NCBI GenBank assembly: GCA_965651535.1
Contig: CBFGSX010000067.1
Coordinates: 1 to 7,654, forward strand
Reading direction: 5' to 3'
Length of the DNA stretch: 7,654 nt
Source of the DNA: JAQGJA01 sp965651535
GTDB lineage: Bacteria; Pseudomonadota; Alphaproteobacteria; Micavibrionales; SZUA-601
Position 1 is the stretch's first letter. Each line of letters begins with the position of its first letter. The position numbers and the translations under genes are program-made. The notes under the pieces are model-generated. The model ran no database searches. It was not told the origin of the DNA and saw only the letters and a program-made list of their open reading frames with translations. This document shows, piece after piece, positions 1-6,240 of this stretch.

Positions 1-1559
1 ATATCGCAGGTTTTGCAATGGACGCAGTTCTGGGCATTGATCTGCAGGCGCGCCGCGCCGTTTTCGGTGACGATCTCATACACCCCCGCCGGGCAATAGC
101 GCGTCTCGGGGCTGTTGAAGATTTTCAAATTGGTGTCGATGGCCTTGGACGGATCGCGCAATTTCAGATGCGCCGCCTGATGCTCGTCATGGTTGGTGTT
201 GGACAGATAAACGCTCGACAGCCGGTCAAAACTCAGCGTGCCGTCGGGCTTGGGGTATTCGATGGGCGTCACCGCCGCAATCGGCTTGGTTTGTTTGTGA
301 TCGGCGTGTTGCTTGAGCGTCCACGGGCTGCGCCCGCCGGTCAGGGTTTCCCACGCGGCATTGAGCAATCCGGCAAAAAGCCCGTAATGAAAACCGGGGC
401 GGATATTGCGCACGGCATAAAGCTCGCGCCACAGCCATGACGCCTCGATCTTTTTCGGATAGGAAATGCAAATCTCGCTGGCGTTGGGCGATTTCAGATG
501 CGCGGCCACGGCTTCGGCGGCGATCATGCCCGATTTCATCGCCGTGTGATTGCCCTTGATCTTGGGGACGTTCAAAAATCCCGCGCTGTCGCCGACAATG
601 ACCGCGCCGCGCACCGCCAGTTGCGGCAGGGATTGCACGCCGCCCTCGGCCAAGGCGCGTGCGCCATAGGAAATGCGCCGCCCGCCTTCGATGTGTTTGC
701 GGATTGCGGGGTGTGTTTTCCAGCGTTGCATTTCCTCAAAAGGCGACAGACTCGGGTTGGCGTAATCGAGGCCGACGACATAGCCGACGGAGACAAGATT
801 TTCACCGTAATGGTATAAAAACCCGCCGCCATAGGTCTGGAAATCCATGGGCCAGCCGATGCTGTGGACGATCAGGCCTTTTTTGTGGCGTTCGGGCGCC
901 ACTTCCCAGATTTCCTTGACCCCAAGCCCGTAGGATTGCGGGTCGCTGCCGTGGCGCAGATTGAATTTTGCGATCAGCGTCTTGGTCAGCGATCCGTGGC
1001 ATCCCTCGGCCAGCACGGTCTGGCGCGCGTGAATTTCTACGCCCGGCGTGAAACGGTCGGTCGGGTTGCCTTGTTTGTCGCGGCCGACATCGTTCGTGGC
1101 CACGCCGATCACGGCGTTTTTGTCGTTGTAAAGCAACTCGCTCGCGGCAAAGCCCGCGAAGATCTCGACGCCCATGGCCTCGGCCTGGGCCGCCAGCCAT
1201 TTGCCCAACTCCCCAAGGGAAATGATGTAATTTCCCTTGTTGTGCATTTGCGGCGGGGTTGGCAGGCGCAAGGCGAATTTCTTTGTCAGGAAATAGAATT
1301 TATCCGCCTTGGCCTCGGTCTTGAGCGGCGCGCCGCGTTCTTTCCAGTCGGGAATTAATTCATTCAGCGCGCGCGGCTCGAACACCGCGCCGGACAAAAG
1401 ATGCGCGCCGATCTCCGCGCCTTTTTCCAGCACGCAGACCGACATCGCGGGATCGATTTGTTTCAGGCGGATCGCGCAGGACAATCCCGACGGGCCGCCG
1501 CCGACGATGACGACGTCGTAGGGCATGACGGTGCGGTCGGGGCGGACGGGTTCAGTCAT
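1..1559 (-). CDS. Electron transfer flavoprotein-ubiquinone oxidoreductase (ETF-QO), 3' end cut by window edge
   Basis: This enzyme passes electrons from reduced electron transfer flavoprotein, loaded by acyl-CoA and other dehydrogenases, to ubiquinone at the inner face of the cytoplasmic membrane, using FAD and one 4Fe-4S cluster. Translating the minus strand from the ATG at 1559 gives 519 uninterrupted codons to the window edge. Seen in order: the FAD-binding glycine motif VVIVGGGPSG (residues 16-25), YGLGVKEIWEV (210-220), SYGARALAEGG (297-307), the second FAD segment GFLNVPKIKGNHTAMKSG (327-344), and a C-terminal ferredoxin-like part with four cluster cysteines C489, C512, C515 and C518 (NCVHCKTCD). 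Known family members end about 25 residues after the last cysteine, so roughly 545 residues in full. No ETF subunit genes are visible. The gene is divergent from the patatin-like gene. No Shine-Dalgarno precedes the start. A second in-frame ATG at codon 12 is less likely because the protein would start just before the FAD motif. Confidence 0.96.
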   Translation of the reverse strand, partial: MTEPVRPDRTVMPYDVVIVGGGPSGLSCAIRLKQIDPAMSVCVLEKGAEIGAHLLSGAVFEPRALNELIPDWKERGAPLKTEAKADKFYFLTKKFALRLPTPPQMHNKGNYIISLGELGKWLAAQAEAMGVEIFAGFAASELLYNDKNAVIGVATNDVGRDKQGNPTDRFTPGVEIHARQTVLAEGCHGSLTKTLIAKFNLRHGSDPQSYGLGVKEIWEVAPERHKKGLIVHSIGWPMDFQTYGGGFLYHYGENLVSVGYVVGLDYANPSLSPFEEMQRWKTHPAIRKHIEGGRRISYGARALAEGGVQSLPQLAVRGAVIVGDSAGFLNVPKIKGNHTAMKSGMIAAEAVAAHLKSPNASEICISYPKKIEASWLWRELYAVRNIRPGFHYGLFAGLLNAAWETLTGGRSPWTLKQHADHKQTKPIAAVTPIEYPKPDGTLSFDRLSSVYLSNTNHDEHQAAHLKLRDPSKAIDTNLKIFNSPETRYCPAGVYEIVTENGAARLQINAQNCVHCKTCD

Positions 1560-1568
1560 AAGATTTTC

Positions 1569-1574
1569 ATTATA
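1569..1574 (-). promoter_or_regulatory. Possible -10 element of the ETF-QO gene
   Basis: On the minus strand a perfect TATAAT lies nine bases upstream of the ATG at 1559. If it is used, transcription would begin only about two or three bases before the start codon, giving a leaderless or nearly leaderless mRNA, which fits the missing Shine-Dalgarno. No good -35 hexamer sits at 16-18 bases; a TTGAAG lies 21 bases upstream. The local sequence is AT-rich, so chance occurrence is possible. Confidence 0.3.
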
Positions 1575-1625
1575 TCGAAACAATTCTTACTTATTCTTCA
1601 AGACGTGTTGCCGCGCCGCAAGGCT

Positions 1626-1654
1626 TTGAGTCCCGAAATGCGGGATTCTATGTT
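1626..1654 (+). promoter_or_regulatory. Putative promoter of the patatin-like gene
   Basis: TTGAGT (1626-1631) and TATGTT (1649-1654) are separated by exactly 17 bases and each match four of six positions of the housekeeping sigma factor consensus. The overlapping TAAAAT at 1654-1659 is another -10-like hexamer but has no partner -35. The predicted transcription start would be around 1660-1662, leaving a leader of about ten bases before the ATG at 1670. The spacer is almost filled by an inverted repeat. Confidence 0.35.
1628..1648. repeat. Inverted repeat inside the putative promoter spacer
   Basis: GAGTCCCG (1628-1635) and CGGGATTC (1641-1648) form an inverted repeat around AAATG; the inner five pairs, TCCCG and CGGGA, are perfect and the eight-base arms differ at one position. 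It lies between the putative -35 and -10 of the patatin-like gene, so a repressor or activator site is the natural reading. It is not followed by a T-run, and it sits between divergent gene starts, which argues against a terminator. Confidence 0.4.
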
Positions 1655-1671
1655 AAAATCCGGAATAGAAT
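1645..1671. repeat. Second inverted repeat, reaching the patatin-like gene start codon
   Basis: ATTCTAT (1645-1651) and ATAGAAT (1665-1671) are perfect seven-base arms separated by 13 bases, so their centres are 20 bases apart, close to two helical turns. The left arm overlaps the putative -10 and the right arm includes the first two bases of the ATG at 1670. It could be a dimeric operator. With a transcription start near 1661 the left arm would not be in the RNA, so an mRNA hairpin is unlikely. It may be chance in an AT-rich stretch. Confidence 0.3.
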
Positions 1672-2659
1672 GAGCGATTTCATCCCCCTCGACCCGAACG
1701 TGACGCGCCCGAAAATCGGGCTGGCGCTGGGGTCGGGACTGGTGCGCGGCTGGGCGCATCTGGGCGTGTTGCGCGCGTTGATCAAATACGGATTCACGCC
1801 CGACATTATTGCGGGTACGTCGGTCGGCGCGCTGGCGGGCGCGGCCTATGCGACGAACAAGCTCGACGATCTCGAGGATTGGGCGCGTTCGCTCAACCGC
1901 ATGAGTATCATGAATTATCTGGATCTGCGCCCGAACCGCGGCGGTCTGATTGGCGGCAAGGCATTTTATAAATTGATGCGCGAGCATTGGGGCGACACGC
2001 TGATCGAGCAAATGCCGATCAAATACGTCGCCTGCGCCGCCGACATGGTGACGGGCCACGAGGTCTGGATCCGCAGCGGCGACCTTGTGCAGGCGATGCG
2101 CGCCTCGTTCGCGCTGCCCGGCGTGTTTCCGCCCGTCAAATACAATACGCGCCTGCTGGTTGATGGTGCGTTGGTCAATCCCGTGCCGGTTTCGGCGTGC
2201 CAGGCTTTGGGCGCGAATATGATTATCGCGGTCAATCTCAACGGCGACATTGTCGGCCGCGCGCGCAAACCGGGGCAGAGCGTGCCGACGGTGATGGGTT
2301 TCGATCCGATGAAAGATACCGCCGTCAACGCCGATCCGGGCGGCGTGGCCGGGACGGCACGCAAATTATTCCGCCGCGACGAAGCCGCCGCGCCCAGCCT
2401 TGTCGGCGTGCTCGTGTCGGCCTTGTCGATTATTCAAGACCGTCTGGCGCGCTCGCGTCTGGCGGGCGAGCCGCCGGATGTATTGATCGTGCCGCGCATC
2501 GGCCATATCGGCCTGATGGAGTTCGAGCGCGTCGATGAATTGATCACGCTTGGTGAGGAAGCGGTCGAGGCCATGCTGCCGCAGCTGCGCGACGCGTGGC
2601 AGGTCTTGTGCGTGGACAGTTTTGCCGCGACCGATCCCGGCCCCGACGGCGCGACGTAA
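1670..2659 (+). CDS. Patatin-like phospholipase / serine esterase, RssA-NTE type
   Basis: A 329-residue cytoplasmic or membrane-associated serine acyl hydrolase expected to cleave ester bonds of phospholipids or related lipids with a Ser-Asp dyad. Seen: an oxyanion-hole segment GSGLVRGWAHLG (residues 21-32), the nucleophile elbow GTSVG with Ser51, the segment ASFALPGVFPPV (145-156) typical of bacterial patatins, and the catalytic Asp165 in VDGALVNPVPV (DGA in place of the more usual DGG). The tail contains PPDVLIVPRIGHIG, also typical of the RssA group. No signal peptide or membrane helix is visible. Residues about 200-240 form a linker rich in Gly, Pro and Ala before the last helices. The start is the first ATG after the putative promoter; GGAA at 1662-1665 is at best a weak ribosome site. 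It is divergent from ETF-QO and 52 bases before the UDP-xylose synthase gene. Substrate cannot be read from sequence. Confidence 0.92.
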   Translation: MSDFIPLDPNVTRPKIGLALGSGLVRGWAHLGVLRALIKYGFTPDIIAGTSVGALAGAAYATNKLDDLEDWARSLNRMSIMNYLDLRPNRGGLIGGKAFYKLMREHWGDTLIEQMPIKYVACAADMVTGHEVWIRSGDLVQAMRASFALPGVFPPVKYNTRLLVDGALVNPVPVSACQALGANMIIAVNLNGDIVGRARKPGQSVPTVMGFDPMKDTAVNADPGGVAGTARKLFRRDEAAAPSLVGVLVSALSIIQDRLARSRLAGEPPDVLIVPRIGHIGLMEFERVDELITLGEEAVEAMLPQLRDAWQVLCVDSFAATDPGPDGAT

Positions 2660-2676
2660 TCACAGCCTCTCTCAGC

Positions 2677-2705
2677 TTGTCAGTTCCCCATCCTCTTGCT
2701 AGGCT
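2677..2705 (+). promoter_or_regulatory. Putative promoter of the UDP-glucuronate decarboxylase gene
   Basis: TTGTCAG (2677-2683) is followed after 14 bases by GCTAGGCT (2698-2705). This resembles the Caulobacter housekeeping pattern TTGACGS, 10-14 bases, GCTANAWC; in classical terms it is TTGTCA, 17 bases, TAGGCT. The expected start point is close to the ATG at 2712, so the mRNA would have almost no leader, in line with the lack of a clear Shine-Dalgarno there. Read-through from the patatin-like gene is also possible, since no terminator is visible between them. Confidence 0.33.
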
Positions 2706-2711
2706 TGCCGC

Positions 2712-3671
2712 ATGACGAAAAAAATTCTGGTCACGGGCGCGGCGGGTTTCTTGGGAACGCATCTTTGCCTGCGTCTTTTGGGCGAGGGTCATACGGTTGT
2801 CGGCCTCGACAATTTTTACACCGGCTCCAAGCAAAACCTGGCCCTTTTGGAAAAGCACAAGAGTTTCTCCTTCCGCAAGGCCGATGTGCTGGAAAAATTC
2901 CCGGATCTTGCCGCCGACCGGGTCTATCATCTGGCCTGTCCAGCCTCGCCGCCGCAATACCAGCGCGACCCCCTTTATACTTTTCGCACCAGCGTGACGG
3001 GATCGTTCAATGCGCTGGAATTCGCCCACGAAAAAGGCGCGCGCATTCTTTTGGCCTCCACCTCGGAAGTTTACGGCGATCCGGAAATCTCGCCCCAGAC
3101 CGAGAGTTATCGCGGATCGGTCAACACCACGGGGCCGCGGGCCTGTTACGACGAAGGCAAGCGCGCCGCCGAGACGGTTTTTTCCGATCACCGCCGTATG
3201 CACGGCACGGATATCCGCATCATGCGCATTTTCAACACTTATGGCCCCTATATGGATCTGGGAGACGGGCGCGTCGTGTCGAATTTCATCGTGCAGGCTT
3301 TGCGCGGCGAGGATATCACGATTTACGGCGACGGGATGCAGACGCGCTCCTTTTGCTATGCCGATGATCTGATCGACGGGATGGTGCGCCTGATGGAAGC
3401 GCCGGATCCGGGCGGCCCCGTGAATATCGGCAACCCGGACGAGTTCACCATGCTCGCGCTGGCTGAAGCAGTGCTGAAAAAGACGGGCAGCGCGTCGAAA
3501 ATCGTCTACCGCCCGCTGCCCGAGGATGATCCGAAACAGCGCCGCCCCGATATTTCCCGCGCGCGTGCGGTCTTGGGCTGGGAGCCGAAGATCGCGCTCG
3601 ATGAGGGATTGAACAAAACCGTGCCGTGGTTCAAGATGGCGCTGGAACAGAAAAAAGGAGAGGTCGCATGA
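2712..3671 (+). CDS. UDP-glucuronate decarboxylase (UDP-xylose synthase), extended SDR family
   Basis: This cytoplasmic enzyme converts UDP-glucuronate to UDP-xylose and CO2, with NAD as a recycled cofactor. The 319 residues show the Rossmann motif TGAAGFLG (8-15), Asp33 at the end of strand 2 for NAD ribose, the UXS signature HLACPASPPQY (73-83), the catalytic region TSEVYGDP (117-124) with Thr117 and Glu119, and the YxxxK pair Tyr146/Lys150 in CYDEGKR. The later segments GDGMQTRSFCYADDL and RRPDISRA are also typical of UXS. HLACPASP together with TSEVYGDP separates it from dTDP-glucose dehydratases and UDP-glucose epimerases. Length matches single-domain bacterial and plant-type cytosolic UXS, with no ArnA-like formyltransferase domain. 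Its TGA overlaps the ATG of the following gene, so the two are probably translationally coupled. No UDP-glucose dehydrogenase to supply UDP-glucuronate lies in the window. A related nucleotide-sugar decarboxylase specificity remains possible. Confidence 0.93.
   Translation: MTKKILVTGAAGFLGTHLCLRLLGEGHTVVGLDNFYTGSKQNLALLEKHKSFSFRKADVLEKFPDLAADRVYHLACPASPPQYQRDPLYTFRTSVTGSFNALEFAHEKGARILLASTSEVYGDPEISPQTESYRGSVNTTGPRACYDEGKRAAETVFSDHRRMHGTDIRIMRIFNTYGPYMDLGDGRVVSNFIVQALRGEDITIYGDGMQTRSFCYADDLIDGMVRLMEAPDPGGPVNIGNPDEFTMLALAEAVLKKTGSASKIVYRPLPEDDPKQRRPDISRARAVLGWEPKIALDEGLNKTVPWFKMALEQKKGEVA
3657..3663 (+). promoter_or_regulatory. Shine-Dalgarno site fixing the start of the methyltransferase-like gene
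   Basis: GGAGAGG lies four to seven bases before the ATG at 3668 and is the clearest ribosome-binding site in the window. It is inside the last codons of the UDP-glucuronate decarboxylase gene. It supports the ATG at 3668, four bases overlapping the upstream stop, rather than an in-frame ATG at 3626 that would overlap by 46 bases and has no comparable site. Confidence 0.75.
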
Positions 3672-4411
3672 CCCTTGCCACCGCCCCGGCCGCCGCGCCG
3701 CCATCCTTCAACATCGTGACCGACCTGCCTTCGACGGCCGAAATCATGGCCTTGGTGCAGAAACAGCGCGCGCAAAATCCGATCGTGGAAAACCTCTTTA
3801 CCATGGTCGATAAGGGCGAGATCGCGCTCCCCAGCGGTGCGAAAGCGAAATTGAACGCCGCCGCGCCGACCGCGCAGCAGGCGGCCTGGCTGTTTTATCT
3901 GGTGACGGCAATCCGCCCGGTCATTTCCTATGAGACGGGCTTTGATCAGGGTCTGGCCGCGGCGCTGATGACGGCGGCGCATATGGTCAATGGCGAGCAT
4001 GGCGGCCATGTGCCGATTCAGGACGACGCCAAAAACGTCGAGGGCGGCATCGGCGCCAAGATTTTCAGCGAATTGGGCCTGACCGGCTATCAGATCATGG
4101 AGCACGAACCGGCCCACGTCCTGCCACAGCTTTTCCTGCAACGTCTGGGACAGGGGTTGCGTCTGGTTTATTTCAACAACGCGACCGCCAGCGACGAACA
4201 GATGATGGAATATTACTATATCAACCAGATTCTCAACGAAGGCGGCGTTCTGGCGATCAACACCGCGCACACGGCGCGGCGCTTTCTGGTGGATTACCTC
4301 AAGGAGAACCGCCACGACTATGCCGTGCGCGAGTTGGATTGCGGTCTGACCTTGGTGCAAAAGCCGGTTACCGGCGCGGTCATGGGCGATATTTTCTCGG
4401 TTCGGCACTAG
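3668..4411 (+). CDS. Class I methyltransferase-fold protein with divergent motifs, function unknown
   Basis: A 247-residue soluble protein. The order of segments follows the Methyltransf_24-like group of SAM-dependent methyltransferases: ISYETGFDQGLAAALMTAA (86-104) where the SAM-binding glycine loop would be, HVPIQDD (114-120) at strand 2, YQIMEHEPAHVLPQLF (141-156) matching the usual EEPS..LP region, LVYFNNAT (166-173) at strand 4, and GGVLAINT (192-199) at strand 5. Relatives normally have an acidic IDP at strand 2 and FIDGxH at strand 4; here these positions read IQD and YFNNAT, so SAM or metal binding may be altered or lost. This fold assignment is by eye and the catalytic activity is uncertain. 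The first 20 residues are Ala/Pro-rich and probably disordered. It is co-translated with the UDP-xylose synthase, which suggests a role in sugar or glycan modification. Its stop overlaps the stop of the convergent glycosyltransferase gene. Confidence 0.7.
   Translation: MTLATAPAAAPPSFNIVTDLPSTAEIMALVQKQRAQNPIVENLFTMVDKGEIALPSGAKAKLNAAAPTAQQAAWLFYLVTAIRPVISYETGFDQGLAAALMTAAHMVNGEHGGHVPIQDDAKNVEGGIGAKIFSELGLTGYQIMEHEPAHVLPQLFLQRLGQGLRLVYFNNATASDEQMMEYYYINQILNEGGVLAINTAHTARRFLVDYLKENRHDYAVRELDCGLTLVQKPVTGAVMGDIFSVRH
4408..4411. other. Shared CTAG: overlapping stop codons of two convergent genes
   Basis: The palindrome CTAG gives TAG on the plus strand at 4409-4411, ending the methyltransferase-like gene, and TAG on the minus strand at 4410-4408, ending the glycosyltransferase gene. 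There is therefore no intergenic space for a terminator, and any transcript of one gene that runs past its stop is antisense to the other. Confidence 0.9.
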
Positions 4412-6198
4412 CCGAAATTTTCCGCCATCATCTGCGCGAATTTTTCCTCGTCGATGTGAAAATCGCCGAAATCGGGCGTTAGCCCGCGATAGGTGCGCAC
4501 GATCGGCCCGTCCATGCTCAGATAGCGCTGGTTTTTCTGTGCGGCGGCGGTTTCATAGAAAGGCGGGCGGCGGTTCATGGGGAAAAGCTCGAAAATGGTC
4601 GTCGTGTCGTTTTCCATGAACGCCATGTTCGCAAAGGCGGCGCCGTGCGGCCCCAGAAGCGCTTCGGCCTGGCTGTAAATTTCGATCTGTTCGCGCAGGG
4701 TTTTGCCCGTATTGTTGATTTTTTCAAATCCGTATCGTTGCGCGATTGCATAGACGGCTTCTTCGTTGATCAGGCGGCGGAATTTTGCACCGTCGCGTGA
4801 CAGGAAATAGCGCTTGCCGCCGGGAGCCTTGATTTTGTCGGCGCAAAATTTATCGTGAAGCCATTTGACGGCAAAAGGGTTCTCGTTGGGTTTCATGTAT
4901 CGGGGCGAATGATCTTTTTCCATCGGCCGACCGGGCAGATACGGGATCAGGACTTTGTCCAGCCGGATATTGCGGTGCTTCGGCACGCGGATCAGGCGGT
5001 CTTCGCCGATGCCGAGCAGGGTCAGGCTTTCAAGCTGCGTCTGCGTGATGTTGTCGCCGATGAAAATCGGCAGTTTTTGCAATTCCGGGTGATCGTCAAG
5101 AAAACTCAGGCGCGGCAGATAATCGAACAGCCAGTGATAATAATTTTCCACGCTCCCCAGATAAATCCCGTATGGATCGAACGGAATGGGGTCGTTTTCA
5201 GGGCGGATCAGCGCCTTGCCGTTGATCCCGCAGCCCATCAGGAAACGCTCATCCGTGCCGGTAAAGCGGTGATTCAGCCAGCAATCATGATCGGTATAAT
5301 AAACCGTGTCGGTCGTAAAACAGTTGATATGCTGCGCCTCGAAAAGTTTGACGGCGGATGCCTCGTCGACGGTTTTGAAATTTTCGTCGGCTGCGTCGGG
5401 GTGGTCGAGACTTTTGACCGCCAGCACCGAAGCGTCCGGGATCATGGGTTTCCCCTGTATCAGAGACTGGATGGTGGTCATGTTTTTCCAGACGACCGGC
5501 ATCATTTTCTTCGTGTTCGGGGATTTTTCAAACGCGGATAAAATCGGGGGTAGCTGTGCGGAAACCGACGCGACATCCTGCGAATAGGCGGCGATGACCA
5601 AAAGCCCGACGCGACAGGTCAGGTTTTCCGGATCGGCCTTAATGGCCTTTTGATAATAGGTCTTGGCTTTTTCGATATCGCCCAGCTCTTTGTAAAAGCG
5701 GGCGATATTCGTCAGAACGCCGGAATTGTTCTTGAAGGATTTTTCGATGTCCAGCCCGTGCGCGAGGCCTTTTTCAAACTCCCCTCGGTTGTAAAAATTG
5801 TCCAGAACGCACATCTGCGCGTTGACGTCGCGGGGATTGATCTGCACGGCTTTTTGGGCGCACTCCATGGCGCGCGCCAGATCGCCCAGCGCGTTGAAGC
5901 TGATGCCCAGACCCGCCCAGGCCTCGGCCATGTCCTGTTTCAGGCGGAGGGCGAGGTTGAATCCCGACAGAGCCTTTTGGAAATCGCCCTGCAACAGATA
6001 GCTCTTACCCAAGGTATAAAGCGCGACGGGGTTTTCCATCTCGGAGCTGGCCCAAAGCGCGGCGGCCTGAACGGCGCAGGGGTGTTTTTCAAACCGGTCG
6101 AGAAAGCGTTTGGCGGCGGTCACGGCATCGGCGGTCTTTCCCTGTTTTTTCAGGTCTAAAACGCGTTCGATTTCCCATAGAACTGGGTCTTTACTCAT
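4408..6198 (-). CDS. TPR-repeat protein fused to a GT61-family (DUF563) glycosyltransferase
   Basis: A two-part protein of 596 residues. The N-terminal half carries tetratricopeptide repeats, clearest at about residues 61-90, 91-124 and 159-192 (for example AWAGLGISFNALGDLARAME and IARFYKELGDIEKAKTYYQ), with a degenerate repeat between them. After a linker, residues about 290-580 match GT61: ENYYHWLFDYLPRL (351-364), RYFLSRDGAKFRRLINEE (463-480), and ALLGPHGAAFANMAFM (513-528). GT61 members in plants and animals transfer xylose, arabinose or N-acetylglucosamine from UDP donors; bacterial members are usually linked to capsule or lipopolysaccharide. No signal peptide or membrane helix is seen, so it should act in the cytoplasm. 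The nearby UDP-xylose synthase suggests UDP-xylose as donor, which is inference. I chose ATG 6198, preceded by GGGA at a six-base gap; a GTG at 6228 would add ten residues but has no ribosome site. It is convergent with the methyltransferase-like gene and divergent from ydcF. Confidence 0.88.
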   Translation of the reverse strand: MSKDPVLWEIERVLDLKKQGKTADAVTAAKRFLDRFEKHPCAVQAAALWASSEMENPVALYTLGKSYLLQGDFQKALSGFNLALRLKQDMAEAWAGLGISFNALGDLARAMECAQKAVQINPRDVNAQMCVLDNFYNRGEFEKGLAHGLDIEKSFKNNSGVLTNIARFYKELGDIEKAKTYYQKAIKADPENLTCRVGLLVIAAYSQDVASVSAQLPPILSAFEKSPNTKKMMPVVWKNMTTIQSLIQGKPMIPDASVLAVKSLDHPDAADENFKTVDEASAVKLFEAQHINCFTTDTVYYTDHDCWLNHRFTGTDERFLMGCGINGKALIRPENDPIPFDPYGIYLGSVENYYHWLFDYLPRLSFLDDHPELQKLPIFIGDNITQTQLESLTLLGIGEDRLIRVPKHRNIRLDKVLIPYLPGRPMEKDHSPRYMKPNENPFAVKWLHDKFCADKIKAPGGKRYFLSRDGAKFRRLINEEAVYAIAQRYGFEKINNTGKTLREQIEIYSQAEALLGPHGAAFANMAFMENDTTTIFELFPMNRRPPFYETAAAQKNQRYLSMDGPIVRTYRGLTPDFGDFHIDEEKFAQMMAENFG

Positions 6199-6240
6199 GG
6201 CTTTTCCCAAGGCATTCTGTGCCCTCACAAGTAGGCTGAA

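Noticed and set aside
864..1358. 164-codon plus-strand frame opposite ETF-QO
   Set aside because: The minus strand here encodes continuous ETF-QO sequence with conserved motifs on both sides, so the plus frame is a shadow.
1628..1659. Reading the TCCCG/CGGGA hairpin as a rho-independent terminator
   Set aside because: The arm is short, no T-run follows it, and it lies between two divergent gene starts where no transcript needs to end.
2660..2711. Terminator or small RNA between the patatin-like gene and the UDP-glucuronate decarboxylase gene
   Set aside because: The 52 bases contain no stable inverted repeat; only a promoter-like pair is visible.
3626..3667. Upstream ATG extending the methyltransferase-like protein by 14 residues
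   Set aside because: It would overlap the preceding gene by 46 bases with no ribosome site, while the ATG at 3668 has GGAGAGG at the right distance and the common ATGA overlap.
2544..3704. 386-codon open frame on the minus strand opposite the UDP-glucuronate decarboxylase gene
   Set aside because: It is antisense to a gene with clear family motifs. Its residue make-up (many His, Arg, Gln) is typical of a reverse-complement shadow of GC-biased codons, and it shows no domain of its own.
3506..4408. 300-codon minus-strand frame opposite the methyltransferase-like gene
   Set aside because: Antisense shadow; it overlaps two coupled plus-strand genes. The plus-strand gene has a strong ribosome site and fold-like segments, the minus frame has neither.
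4855..5541. 228-codon plus-strand frame opposite the glycosyltransferase gene
   Set aside because: It is antisense to the conserved GT61 motifs, has no ribosome site and no recognisable domain.
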